This document shows, in pieces, positions 47,500-56,303 of a stretch of 64,000 nt of DNA. Source of the stretch: DASRHG01 sp035650655 (GTDB lineage: Bacteria > Desulfobacterota > Binatia > DP-6); assembly GCA_035650655.1 (NCBI GenBank), contig DASRHG010000027.1, forward strand, positions 1 through 64,000, given 5' to 3'. The position numbers and the translations under genes were made by a program. How positions within the stretch are numbered: the first letter of the stretch is position 1; each line of letters opens with the position of its first letter. The notes beneath the pieces are model-generated. The model made no database searches and had not been told where the DNA came from. It worked only from the letters and a program-made list of their open reading frames with translations.

Positions 47500-47795
47500 C
47501 GGTTCCAGTCGGTTGAGCCGGGGAAGGTGTAGCCGCGGACGCCTTCGTCGCGCGGCACGAACTGGTGTCCGTAGATGCCCCCGCGAGCGAAGCCGAAGCT
47601 CGGCGCGATCGGGAACTGGTAGCCCGGGAAGACCCCGGTCGGGTAATACCCGTAGCCCGGAGCGAATCCCGGGTAGCCGACGATGACGGACGACGTCGGG
47701 AACGCGCCGATCCCGAAGGTGACGATCGGGTGGGCGGCGGCTGGACGGACGAAGGTGGCGAGCAGGAGCGCACCGGCGGCGAGCAGCGTCTTCAT
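47496..47795 (-). CDS. Small secreted Gly/Tyr/Phe-rich protein
   Basis: A 99-aa protein with a signal peptide (KTLLAAGALLLATFVRPAAA). The mature part is repetitive and aromatic: IVTFGIGAFPTSSVIVGYPG, FAPGYGYYPTGVFPGYQFP and RGGIYGHQFVPRDEG. Such Gly/Tyr/Phe/Pro-rich sequences are often structural or surface-associated, but none is assignable. It ends just upstream of the TTGACA that may serve the CoA-transferase gene. Confidence 0.7.
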   Translation of the reverse strand: MKTLLAAGALLLATFVRPAAAHPIVTFGIGAFPTSSVIVGYPGFAPGYGYYPTGVFPGYQFPIAPSFGFARGGIYGHQFVPRDEGVRGYTFPGSTDWNR

Positions 47796-47850
47796 TCGGA
47801 TCGACCTCCGCGAGGGCGCGCCCAACACGGCCTTCGGGACCGGGTTGCGC

Positions 47851-48732
47851 TCAGCCCGCCCGCGCAATCACCTCCGCGCCGAACCAGGCGAGCCGGTCGA
47901 GGAACTCCGCAAAGCACCCCGCACCGATCCCGACGTGGAACGCGGTCGCGCCGGCCGCGCGCCAGCGATCGACCGCACCGAGGAGAGCATCCGCGGTCGC
48001 CTCGGGCGGCGCGGCGAGCGGTGCCACCACCTCGAACCGTCCGGTCCGTCGGGCGCGAGCCCGCACCTCGCCGGCGTACCCCACCCCGGCGGCGAGCTCG
48101 CCCGGCCCGACGTCCCACGGAATCCATCCGTCCGCGAGCCGGGCGGCGCGCCGCACCGCGGCCCGCGAGCTCCCTCCGACCCAGATCGGGGGGCGCGGCC
48201 GCTGCACGACGCGCGGGGCGACGAGCACGTCGGCGAATGCGACCCGCTCGCCCGTGAACCGCGCGACCTCCTCCTCCCAGGCCGCCACGATCGCCCGGAG
48301 GTACTCGTCCGTCAGCCGCCCGCGCCCGTCGAAGTCGACCCCGAGCACCCGGAACTCGGGCTTCAGGTGTCCCGCACCGACACCCAGGACGACGCGGCCG
48401 CCCGACAGGCGATCGAGCGTCCCATACTGCTTCGCCACCACGAGCGGATGGCGGTACGGGAGCACGACGACGTGCGGCAGGAGCCTCACACGGCTGGTGA
48501 CGCCCGCGACGAACGCGAGCGTGCTCCCGGCGTCGAACCAGACGGCCCCCATGACCCCGGCGTACGCGGCGGGAACGCAGACGTGATCGCTGCACGACAC
48601 GTGCGCGAACCCCGCCTCCTCCGCGGCGCGCGCGGCGGCGACCATCTCCGGCCCGCCGACCGCGCGCTCCCACGGCCGCGTGCGCGACGGGATCTGCTGA
48701 ACGCCGGGCAACGACGTCCCGAAGTGCGTCAT
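47851..48732 (-). CDS. LLM-class (luciferase-like) flavin or F420-dependent oxidoreductase
   Basis: A 293-aa TIM-barrel protein of the luciferase-like monooxygenase family. FGTSLPGVQQIPSRTRPWER begins the barrel; EEAGFAHVSCSDHVCVPA, VRLLPHVVVLPYRHPLVVAK and LSGGRVVLGVGAGHLKPEF are characteristic, as is PPIWVGGSSRAAVRRAARL. The length and the PWERA/GHLK segments fit the TIGR03619-type F420-dependent group, but flavin use cannot be excluded. It is divergent from the GSDH-like gene at 48818. Confidence 0.87.
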   Translation of the reverse strand: MTHFGTSLPGVQQIPSRTRPWERAVGGPEMVAAARAAEEAGFAHVSCSDHVCVPAAYAGVMGAVWFDAGSTLAFVAGVTSRVRLLPHVVVLPYRHPLVVAKQYGTLDRLSGGRVVLGVGAGHLKPEFRVLGVDFDGRGRLTDEYLRAIVAAWEEEVARFTGERVAFADVLVAPRVVQRPRPPIWVGGSSRAAVRRAARLADGWIPWDVGPGELAAGVGYAGEVRARARRTGRFEVVAPLAAPPEATADALLGAVDRWRAAGATAFHVGIGAGCFAEFLDRLAWFGAEVIARAG

Positions 48733-48817
48733 GCGCGGAGCTAGCACGCCGCCCGCGAGCGGTCCACGACGGCGCCGGCGCGCGCGGCCGGGCGACCTCT
48801 GGTAGAGTCGCCCGGAC

Positions 48818-50629
48818 ATGCGCGTCCTCGTCCTCCCCGTCGTCCTGCTCGCGCTCGTCGGGCCCGCCCGGGCCGCCGACCATCCGGTCCGCGGGACGCT
48901 CCTGCGCCTCCGCGGCGGCGGAAAGGCCGGACGCTCGGTCACGGTGCGGACGGCCCGCGACCCCGTGATCGTCGCCTCGCCCGCGACCGACCCGCGCACG
49001 ACGGGCGGCGTCCTCTCGATCATGGGCCTCGGGGAGGGGGACGGCGACACGGGGTCGATCGCGCTCGCCGCCACGCGCTGGCGCGGCCTCGGCAAGCCGG
49101 CCGGCAGCCGCGGCTACCGGTACTTCGACCCGCGGGCGAGGACCGGCGTCCGGGAGGTCGTCCTCCGCACGACGCCGGCGGGGGGCGTCCTCACGATTCG
49201 CGGCGGCGGGCGCGCGTGGTCGTACCGCATCCGCAACGCGCAGGGACCGATCCTCGTCCGGATCGCGCTCGGGCGCGAGCTCTACTGCGCCGAGTTCAGG
49301 ACCTTCCGCCGCAACCGGCCGCCCGAGGTCCTCGCCCGCCACGCGCCGGCGCCGCCCGACTGCGGCGGCGGCACGCCGCCGCCGGGCTGCGGGAACGGGG
49401 TCGCCGAGGCCGGCGAGGCGTGCGACGACGGCGACACGACGTCGCTCGACGGCTGCTCGGCGTCGTGCCGGCTCGAGAGCACGGCGGCGCTCTGCGCCGG
49501 CGTCGCACCCGTGGCGGGAGCCGCGCTGCGGGCCGTCCGCATCGTGTCCGGGCTCACCGACCCGACCTTCCTCGGCGCGCCGCCGCTCGACCCCACCCGG
49601 CTCTTCGTCGTCGAGCAGCCGGGGCGCATCCGTGTGGTGAAGGACGGACGGCTCCTCTCCGAGCCCTTCCTCGACATCACGGATCGGGTGCTCGCCGGCG
49701 GCGAGCGGGGTCTCTTCTCGGTCGCCTTCCATCCCCGCTACGACCGCAACGGGCGCTTCTTCGTCTACTACACAGACCGCGACGGCAGCCTCGTCATCGC
49801 CCGCTACGAGACCGACCCGAGCGCCGACACGGCGGACCCCGCGACCGAGAAGGTCGTGCTCTCGATCCCGCATCCCGGCGCCGCGAACCACAACGGCGGC
49901 CAGCTCCAGTTCGGCCCGGACGGCTTCCTCTGGATCGGCACGGGCGACGGCGGCGGCGCCGGGGACCCCGGCGCCAACGCGCAGAACGGCGCGCGCCTCC
50001 TCGGCAAGCTGCTCCGCATCGACGTCGACGTCGACGCGCCGCCCTGGTACGCCGTGCCGCCGTCGAATCCCTTCGCCGGCGGCCCGCGCGGCGAGGTGTG
50101 GGCGAAGGGGCTCCGGAACCCGTGGCGGTTCAGCTTCGACCGCGCCACGCACGAGCTCTACCTCGCGGACGTCGGGCAGGACGCGTGGGAGGAGATCGAC
50201 GTGGCGCCGGCGACGAGCACCGGCGGCGAGAACTACGGCTGGAACGTGCTCGAGGGGACCCATTGCCATCCCGTGGACGACGGCAGCTGCCCCCGCGCGG
50301 GGTTCGTCCCGCCCGTGCTCGAGTACCCGCACGACGTCGGCGGCGTCGAGGACGTCAACTGCTCGGTGACGGGCGGCTACGTCTACCGCGGCTGCCGCCT
50401 CCCCGACCTGCGCGGCACGTACTTCTACGGCGACTTCTGCTCGGCCTTCGTGCGCACGTTCCGCGGCGTGGCGAACGGCGTCGCGCAGAACCCCGCCGAC
50501 GTCACCGCCGAGCTCGATCCGGGCAACGGCGTCGCGATCGAGAAGATCACGTCCTTCGGCGAGGACGCGCGCGGCGAGCTGTACGTGGTCGGGCAGAACG
50601 GCGACGTCTTCGCGATCGTGCCGCGCTAG
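48818..50629 (+). CDS. Secreted GSDH-fold (PQQ sugar dehydrogenase-like) protein with Cys-rich insert
   Basis: A 603-aa exported protein. Signal peptide RVLVLPVVLLALVGPARA. Residues 25-175 form a family-specific beta domain. A Cys-rich segment GCGNGVAEAGEACDDGD with SLDGCSASC is the myxobacterial-type DUF4215 repeat. From about residue 235 lies a glucose/sorbosone dehydrogenase six-bladed propeller: VVEQPGRIRVVKDGRLL, GGERGLFSVAFHPRYDRNG, HNGGQLQFGPDGFLWIGTGD, GLRNPWRFSFDRATHELYLA and DVGQDAWEEIDVAPA. It is a candidate aldose or sugar dehydrogenase using PQQ; PQQ genes are not in this window. TAGAGT lies ten bases before the ATG with no Shine-Dalgarno. Confidence 0.87.
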   Translation: MRVLVLPVVLLALVGPARAADHPVRGTLLRLRGGGKAGRSVTVRTARDPVIVASPATDPRTTGGVLSIMGLGEGDGDTGSIALAATRWRGLGKPAGSRGYRYFDPRARTGVREVVLRTTPAGGVLTIRGGGRAWSYRIRNAQGPILVRIALGRELYCAEFRTFRRNRPPEVLARHAPAPPDCGGGTPPPGCGNGVAEAGEACDDGDTTSLDGCSASCRLESTAALCAGVAPVAGAALRAVRIVSGLTDPTFLGAPPLDPTRLFVVEQPGRIRVVKDGRLLSEPFLDITDRVLAGGERGLFSVAFHPRYDRNGRFFVYYTDRDGSLVIARYETDPSADTADPATEKVVLSIPHPGAANHNGGQLQFGPDGFLWIGTGDGGGAGDPGANAQNGARLLGKLLRIDVDVDAPPWYAVPPSNPFAGGPRGEVWAKGLRNPWRFSFDRATHELYLADVGQDAWEEIDVAPATSTGGENYGWNVLEGTHCHPVDDGSCPRAGFVPPVLEYPHDVGGVEDVNCSVTGGYVYRGCRLPDLRGTYFYGDFCSAFVRTFRGVANGVAQNPADVTAELDPGNGVAIEKITSFGEDARGELYVVGQNGDVFAIVPR

Positions 50630-51051
50630 CCGGGTGGCCGGCGGCGCGGCATCTGCTTCAGCTCGACGACGTTCCCCTCGGGGTCGGTGACGTACAGCGA
50701 CGGTCCGCTCCCGTGCGCGCCGTAGCGCTCGGTCGGCTCGCCCAGGATCGGGACGCCGGCGGCCGCGAGGTAGCGGACGAGCGCGTCCAGGTCGTCCACC
50801 TCGATGCCGAGGCAGAAGTGGTCGACGTTGCGCGCCTCGAATGCGGGCGGGGCGTCGGCGGGCACGAGGTCCAAGAGACTCCGTCCCGCCCGCAGCTGCA
50901 CGAGCCCGATCGCGTCGAGCCGGCGCTCCTCGACGAGCCCGAGGACGCGGGTGTAGAAGTCGAGCGTCCGCACCTGGTCGGCGCAGCGGACGACCACGTG
51001 GTCGAGCTCGGCGACGCGGAGCGGCCGCGTGGCGGGAGCGCGCGGGTCCAT
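50626..51051 (-). CDS. VOC/glyoxalase family protein
   Basis: A 141-aa vicinal-oxygen-chelate protein. AELDHVVVRCADQVRTLDFY supplies the first metal His, RNVDHFCLGIEVDDLDALV the second, and SLYVTDPEGNVVELKQM the C-terminal Glu. The set suits a glyoxalase I or dioxygenase-like single-domain protein that dimerises. Its stop overlaps the GSDH gene's stop by four bases. A strong promoter lies directly upstream. Confidence 0.9.
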   Translation of the reverse strand: MDPRAPATRPLRVAELDHVVVRCADQVRTLDFYTRVLGLVEERRLDAIGLVQLRAGRSLLDLVPADAPPAFEARNVDHFCLGIEVDDLDALVRYLAAAGVPILGEPTERYGAHGSGPSLYVTDPEGNVVELKQMPRRRPPG

Positions 51052-51062
51052 GGACGGTCGGG

Positions 51063-51091
51063 CTGTAGGCCGCCGCGCGCGTCCGAGTCAA
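51063..51091 (-). promoter_or_regulatory. Promoter for the VOC-family gene
   Basis: On the minus strand TTGACT (51086-51091), 17 bases, CTACAG (51063-51068), then 11 bases to the ATG at 51051. No Shine-Dalgarno fits in the remaining space, so the mRNA should be leaderless or nearly so. The rest of the gap up to 51203 shows no gene. Confidence 0.48.
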
Positions 51092-51203
51092 ATCCCGCCT
51101 TCCGGCGGGTGCCGGCCGGCGTCGCCGATGCCGATGCGTCCGCTCATGCGGTTGCATGTGGAGACGGTCGGGCGGTTGATGATACGCTCCCCGGCCGCGC
51201 TGC

Positions 51204-52391
51204 ATGGCCGCACGTCGCATCCTGTTCGTCGAGACGAGCGTCGGGGGAGTCGTGGGCGGCTCGCTCACCGGCATCCTCCACCTGATCGCCCGGCTCGACC
51301 GGCGCCGTTTCGCCCCCGCGCTCGCCCTCGCGGAGGCGAAGGCGATCGACGCCGACGGGCTCCCCGTGACCGTGCTGCCGCCGCTCCCGGCGCCGAGCGC
51401 GGTCGCCGGACGCGCGCGCGTCGTCCGCGCCGCGATCCGCGCGCGCGACCTCCTGGCCGTCACGGCGCCGCGCTCACGCGCGTGGGCGGCCGTCGTGCGC
51501 CGCGAAGCGCCCGCGCTCGTCTACTGCGCGAACGGCCTCACGGCGAACCTCGACGTCGTGATCGCGGCCGCGGCCGCGGGCATCCCGATCCTGTGCCACG
51601 AGAAGGGCTTCCGGCGCGTCGGGCCGGCGGAGCGCCTCGCGTCGCGCTGGGTCGACGTGTGCGTCTCGATGACGGACGAGATCGCCGCCCACTACCGCGC
51701 CCGCGGCGTGCGCGCGCGGCGGTTCGTCACCGTCTTCGACGGGATCGACTGCTCGCGGTTCGCACCCGGCGGCGGCGCCGCCGTGCGCCGCGAGTTCGGC
51801 ATCCCGGCCGACGCGCCGGTCGTCGGCATCGTGGGGCACATCCAGTCGTGGAAGGGGCAGCTCCTGGTCGCCGAGGCCGTCGCCCGGGCGCGCGCCGGGC
51901 ATCCGACGCTCCGCTGCCTCGTCGTCGGCGGCGTGCACCGCCAGGGAGCGGAGTACGCGGAGCGCCTGCGCGAGCGGATCGCCGCCCCGGACCTCGCCGG
52001 CCACGTCGTGCTCGCCGGCGCGCGGACGGACGTCGCGGCGTGCATGGACGCGATGGACGTCGTCGTGCACGCGTCCGTGACGCCCGAGCCGTTCGGCCGC
52101 GTCCTCATCGAGGCGATGGCGCTCGGCCGTCCGGTCGTCGCCCCCCGCGAGGGCGGCCCGCTCGTCATCGTCGCGGACGGCGAGACCGGGCTCCTCGTGA
52201 GGCCCCGCGATCCCGACGCCCTCGCCGCGGCGGTCGGATCGCTGCTCGCGGATCCCGCGCGGCGCGCGGCGATGGGCCGCGCCGCGCGGGCGCGCGTCGA
52301 CGCGGTGTTCGACATCCGGCACCACGTCGCGGCGATCGAGGCGCTCTTCGACGACATCCTCGCCGCGCGCGCGCCGGCGGCGACGGCGTGA
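51204..52391 (+). CDS. Glycosyltransferase family 4 (GT-B)
   Basis: A 395-aa glycosyltransferase. The N-terminal Rossmann half starts RRILFVETSVGGVVGGSLTG; the second half begins with PVVGIVGHIQSWKGQLLVAE and contains TPEPFGRVLIEAMALGRPVV, the E-x7-E motif that binds the nucleotide sugar, and GETGLLVRPRDPDALAAAV. The acceptor and sugar are unknown. It overlaps the next gene by four bases (GTGA), so the two are coupled. There is no Shine-Dalgarno; GATACG lies 18 bases before the ATG. Confidence 0.9.
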   Translation: MAARRILFVETSVGGVVGGSLTGILHLIARLDRRRFAPALALAEAKAIDADGLPVTVLPPLPAPSAVAGRARVVRAAIRARDLLAVTAPRSRAWAAVVRREAPALVYCANGLTANLDVVIAAAAAGIPILCHEKGFRRVGPAERLASRWVDVCVSMTDEIAAHYRARGVRARRFVTVFDGIDCSRFAPGGGAAVRREFGIPADAPVVGIVGHIQSWKGQLLVAEAVARARAGHPTLRCLVVGGVHRQGAEYAERLRERIAAPDLAGHVVLAGARTDVAACMDAMDVVVHASVTPEPFGRVLIEAMALGRPVVAPREGGPLVIVADGETGLLVRPRDPDALAAAVGSLLADPARRAAMGRAARARVDAVFDIRHHVAAIEALFDDILAARAPAATA

Positions 52392-54040
52392 GGAAGGTCC
52401 TCGTCCTCGGCGGCGACGAGCGCAGCTTCCTCGCGGTCGTCCGCTCGCTCGGCCGGCGCGGGATCGCCGTCCACGTCGGCTGGTGCCCACCCGACGCGCT
52501 CGCACGACGCTCCCGCTACGTCACCCGCGCCCACGACCTGCCGCCCTGGCGGCCCGGCGACGCCGCGTGGCGGGACGCGCTCGTGGCGCTTCTCCGGGCC
52601 GAGCGCTTCGACCTCGTCGTGCCGACGAGCGACCCGACGCTCATCCCGCTCCAGCGCGCACGCGCCGTGCTCGAGCCCCTCGCCCGCTGCTACGTGCTCG
52701 GCGAACGGGCGTTCGAGGTGGCGTTCGACAAGGGGAAGAGCCGCGCCCTCGCGGCGTCGCTCGGCATCCCCGTCCCCCGCGAGGAGGCGTTCGCGACGCC
52801 CGTCGACCCCGGCGCGGTGCTCGCCCGCTTCCGCCCGCCCGTCGTGCTGAAGCCGCGCGCGTCGTTCGCCGGCGACGACCTCGCGCGCAAGCGCTTCGTG
52901 CACGTCGCCCGCGACCCGGCGGCGCTCGCGCGCTGCCTGCGCGCGTTCGCCGACCAACCCGACGTCCTCGTCCAGGAGCACGTCGCGGGCGTCGGTGCCG
53001 GCGTCGAGCTGCTTGCGCACGAAGGCCGCGTGCTCGCGGCCTTCCAGCACCTCCGCGTGCACGAGCCGCGCACGGGGGGCGGGAGCTCGTACCGTACGAG
53101 CGTCGCGCTCGACCCCGCGCTCCGCGACGCCGCCGCGAAGCTCATGGCGGCGCTCGACTACACCGGCGTCGCGATGGTGGAGTTCCGCGGCGAGCCCGTG
53201 CGCGGCACGTGGACGTTCCTCGAGATCAACGGCCGCTTCTGGGGCTCGCTCCCGCTCGCCGTCGCCGCCGGCGCCGACTTCCCGTACTGGCTCTACCAGC
53301 TCCTCGTCGAGGGCCGCCGCGACTTCCCGCCGACGTACCGCACCGGCCTCTACTGCCGGAACTGGACGCGGGACCTCCGCTGGCTCGCGGACAATCTCCG
53401 CGCGCCGCGCGGGACGCGCGCTCCGCTCGTGCGCGTGCTCGCCGAAGGCGCACGCGTCCTCGTCGGCCGGGAGCGGAGCGACACGCTCGTCGCCGACGAC
53501 CCGCGGCCCGGCGTGGCCGAGGCCGCCCGCCTCGCCGCGCGCGCCGTGCGCGCGCTCGGAGCCCGCCTCGCGGCGCGCGGCCCGCTCCGCCGCCTCGCGG
53601 TCGCCCGCGCGCGCCGCGCCCTCGGGCGCGCGAGGTACGTGCTCTTCGTGTGCAAGGGGAACATCTGCCGGAGCCCCTTCGCCGCCGCGTGGGCGCGCAC
53701 GGTGCTCGCCCCGGACGTCCGCGTCGCCTCGGCGGGGTACCATCCCCGCGCCGGCCGCGCCGCACCGCGGGAGGCCGTCGAAGCGGCCCGCGAGCATGGG
53801 ATCGAGCTCGCCGCGCACCGCTCGACGGTCGTCGACGCCGAGCTCCTGCGGGCGGCGGACGCGGTCTTCGTCTTCGACGACGAGAACGCGCGCACGCTCG
53901 CCGCCCGCTTCGCGTTCGTCCGGCCGAAGCTCCACCGCCTCGCACCGGGCGGCATCGCCGACCCCTACGGCGGCACGCTCGACGACTTCCGCGCCGCCTA
54001 CGCCGCGATCCGCCGCGCGCTCGAACGGCTCGCGCCGTAG
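52388..54040 (+). CDS. ATP-grasp enzyme fused to low-molecular-weight protein tyrosine phosphatase
   Basis: A 550-aa fusion. Residues 1-390 form an ATP-grasp ligase. KVLVLGGDERSFLAVVRSLG opens the pre-ATP-grasp domain. The nucleotide-binding lysines are in RPPVVLKPRASF and VLVQEHVAGVGAGVELL, and the Mg-binding Glu/Asn in TWTFLEINGRFWGSL. After an Arg/Ala-rich linker, residues 415-550 are a LMW-PTP: VLFVCKGNICRSPFAAAW holds the P-loop CxxxxxRS, and the general-acid Asp is in IADPYGG. Each part is complete. The start GTG overlaps the glycosyltransferase stop. The pairing suggests a polysaccharide or small-peptide pathway in which ligation and dephosphorylation are linked, but no precedent is known to me. 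Confidence 0.85.
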   Translation: MRKVLVLGGDERSFLAVVRSLGRRGIAVHVGWCPPDALARRSRYVTRAHDLPPWRPGDAAWRDALVALLRAERFDLVVPTSDPTLIPLQRARAVLEPLARCYVLGERAFEVAFDKGKSRALAASLGIPVPREEAFATPVDPGAVLARFRPPVVLKPRASFAGDDLARKRFVHVARDPAALARCLRAFADQPDVLVQEHVAGVGAGVELLAHEGRVLAAFQHLRVHEPRTGGGSSYRTSVALDPALRDAAAKLMAALDYTGVAMVEFRGEPVRGTWTFLEINGRFWGSLPLAVAAGADFPYWLYQLLVEGRRDFPPTYRTGLYCRNWTRDLRWLADNLRAPRGTRAPLVRVLAEGARVLVGRERSDTLVADDPRPGVAEAARLAARAVRALGARLAARGPLRRLAVARARRALGRARYVLFVCKGNICRSPFAAAWARTVLAPDVRVASAGYHPRAGRAAPREAVEAAREHGIELAAHRSTVVDAELLRAADAVFVFDDENARTLAARFAFVRPKLHRLAPGGIADPYGGTLDDFRAAYAAIRRALERLAP

Positions 54041-54050
54041 CGGCGCGCGC

Positions 54051-56294
54051 CTACCGCCGGCAGCGGAGCTTCCCGCCCTTGCGCGTACAGCGCCCGGTCA
54101 AGTCGGCGACGAAGCACTGCTCGCCGACGACGACGCGGGCTTCGACCGGGGCCGCACCGCCCGCGAGCGCCATCCGCCTCCCGACGGCGTCGAGCCGCAC
54201 CTCGCCGCTCCGCTTGCGGCGGAGTACGACCGCCGTGAGGCCGGCGTTCCGCGGGTTCCGGTACTGCGCGACGCCGCCGCGGCGGCGCCAGTGGGCGTCG
54301 CTCGCGGGGTGCGCGAGGCGGCTCTCGGCGAGCATGCCCGCGGGGCCCGCGAGCTCGAGCGCGAGGTCGTCCTGCGTGGCGGGCGCGAGCGGCTCGGCGG
54401 GCCGGAAGCTCCCGTGGAGCGCGAGCCCGCCCCCGCCGGCGGTGAGCGCGCCGAGCAGGAGCGTCCCGGGCGGGCCCGCGCGCTCGCACCGGCCCCCGAC
54501 GCACGCCTCGCGACCGTCGCACGGGTCCCCGTCGCTGCACGCCGTGCCGTCGGCGAGCGCGGGGCCGGGCGTGCACGCACCCGCCTGGCAGACCGAGGGC
54601 GCCCGGCATCCGTCGGACGCGCCGCACGCCGTGCCGTCGGGCGCCGCGCTCCCGTGCTGGCAGATGCCGGCGCGGCACGTCTCGCTCCCGCTGCACGGGT
54701 CGCCGTCGCCGCACGGGGTCCCGTCCGGCGCGCCGGGGCACGGACCACCGGGCGGGAAGCACGCCGGCCGGCGGAACGGGTTCTCCCAGCCGTGGAGCGG
54801 CGCGCTCCCGTCGCCGCCCGAGTAGACGCCGTCCGTGAAGCACGCCTCCGCGACGCGGCCGGTCGGGCCCGCGTACGGAGGCGCGTCGCTCGTGTACTCG
54901 ATGCGGAAGACCGCGCTGTCCTCGGTGAACGCGCTGCTCGTCCCCTGCCGGCCGGCGACGTACAGCACGCGGCGCCCGAGCGGGTCCGGCGCCTCCGCGA
55001 TCGCCGTCAGCACGGGGAAGCGGACGAAGTCGACCTCGCCGTCCGCGTCGACGTCGTAGACGGCGGAGAAGTCGTCGTCGTCCGTCGAGTCGTGGAACGC
55101 GGTCGGGGCGACGCCGTTCGGGTGCGGGAGGAAGCACGGCGGCGCGAGGTCGAGGCGGTAGATGCGGTCGCTGTCGCGGAAGAGGTAGAAGACGTCGCCG
55201 TAGTACTCGGCCGGGTACGCGAGGCCGGTGTACGCGGAGAGCCCCGTGAGCGCCGGGCTCCCGGCGTGCGTGGCGATCGGCCGGCGCCAGTCCGGATGCA
55301 CGGCGTAGACGTCCGACGCCGGGTGCCCGACGAGGCACGCGGCGCTCGCGGCGACGGCGTCGCCCTCGAGGCAGGGCCAGCCGAAGTCGCTCCCGGCGTC
55401 GACCACGTCGACCTCCGACTGGAGCCCGTCGCCGCGCTCGGCGGAGTAGAGCTGGCCGGTGAGCGGGTGCACGGCGAACCCGGTCGGGTTCCGCGCGCCG
55501 GCGGCGAACGCGAACGGCTGCGCCGCGAAGGGCGCGCCCGGGACGGGCTGGGCGATCGACGCGCCCTCGACCGCCAGGCGGAGGATCTTCCCCGCGTCGT
55601 TCGGGAAGCCGTTCCTTCCCGGCCGGTCGGGCCAGCTCGCGCCGCCGAGGCAGACGCTCGTGCAGAAGGTCGTCGTCTCGGTGCCGCTCACCGGATCCGT
55701 GCCGAGGAGGAGCTGCGCGTTCCAGCGCTGCCCGGAGCCGCTGTCGCCGACGCCGACGTAGAGGCAGCCGTCGGCGCCGAACGCGAGCCCGCCGCCGTTC
55801 CGTGCCGACGACTCCGTGGGGGGCTCGAGGCCGCGCGCGACCTCGCCCAGGAAGTCGCCCGTGCCGTTCGCGTTCTCGCGGTACGCGCGGACGTGCTGGT
55901 TCACGAGCTCGTCGGTGGTCGTCAGGTAGACGTACACGAGCCGGGAGGTCGCGAAGTCCGGGGCGAGCGCGAGCCCGAGGACGCCCTCCTCGCTCGCGGT
56001 CGCGCGGACGCCGTCGACCGTCGCCCACACCGTGCCCTCGTCGAGCGTCGAGCCGTCGGTCGCGTGGTAGGCGGAGTAGACGCGGATCTCCGACGTGCCG
56101 GGCGTCGGGCCGGAGGTCGGCGCGAGCGACTGGACGGCCGCGAAGAGCCGGCCGTCCGGCGCGACCGCGATCGCGGAGATCGGGTTCGCCGCGTGCGCCA
56201 CGGCGACCGCCCGGAAGCCGGGCGTCGAGAGCGCCGCGCGGGCGGGTGCGGCCGCGAGCGCCGCGGCCGCCGCGAGGACGAGGACGGTCCGCAT
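54051..56294 (-). CDS. Secreted GSDH-fold (sorbosone dehydrogenase-like) protein with Cys-rich C-terminus
   Basis: A 747-aa exported protein. Signal peptide RTVLVLAAAAALAAAPARA. The propeller comprises GFRAVAVAHAANPISAIAVA, GVLGLALAPDFATSRLVYVY, ARNGGGLAFGADGCLYVGVG and GARNPTGFAVHPLTGQLYSA. Near residue 555 a Cys-rich region repeats the unit PDGTPCGDGDPCSGSETC, GTACGASDGCRAPSVCQAG and GTACSDGDPCDGREACVGG. The last 120 residues end CFVADLTGRCTRKGGKLRC, a small beta domain like the first part of the GSDH protein at 48818. It begins nine bases after the DUF1501 stop, last gene of a three-gene operon. Confidence 0.85.
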   Translation of the reverse strand: MRTVLVLAAAAALAAAPARAALSTPGFRAVAVAHAANPISAIAVAPDGRLFAAVQSLAPTSGPTPGTSEIRVYSAYHATDGSTLDEGTVWATVDGVRATASEEGVLGLALAPDFATSRLVYVYLTTTDELVNQHVRAYRENANGTGDFLGEVARGLEPPTESSARNGGGLAFGADGCLYVGVGDSGSGQRWNAQLLLGTDPVSGTETTTFCTSVCLGGASWPDRPGRNGFPNDAGKILRLAVEGASIAQPVPGAPFAAQPFAFAAGARNPTGFAVHPLTGQLYSAERGDGLQSEVDVVDAGSDFGWPCLEGDAVAASAACLVGHPASDVYAVHPDWRRPIATHAGSPALTGLSAYTGLAYPAEYYGDVFYLFRDSDRIYRLDLAPPCFLPHPNGVAPTAFHDSTDDDDFSAVYDVDADGEVDFVRFPVLTAIAEAPDPLGRRVLYVAGRQGTSSAFTEDSAVFRIEYTSDAPPYAGPTGRVAEACFTDGVYSGGDGSAPLHGWENPFRRPACFPPGGPCPGAPDGTPCGDGDPCSGSETCRAGICQHGSAAPDGTACGASDGCRAPSVCQAGACTPGPALADGTACSDGDPCDGREACVGGRCERAGPPGTLLLGALTAGGGGLALHGSFRPAEPLAPATQDDLALELAGPAGMLAESRLAHPASDAHWRRRGGVAQYRNPRNAGLTAVVLRRKRSGEVRLDAVGRRMALAGGAAPVEARVVVGEQCFVADLTGRCTRKGGKLRCRR

Positions 56295-56303
56295 CGCGGC
56301 GTC

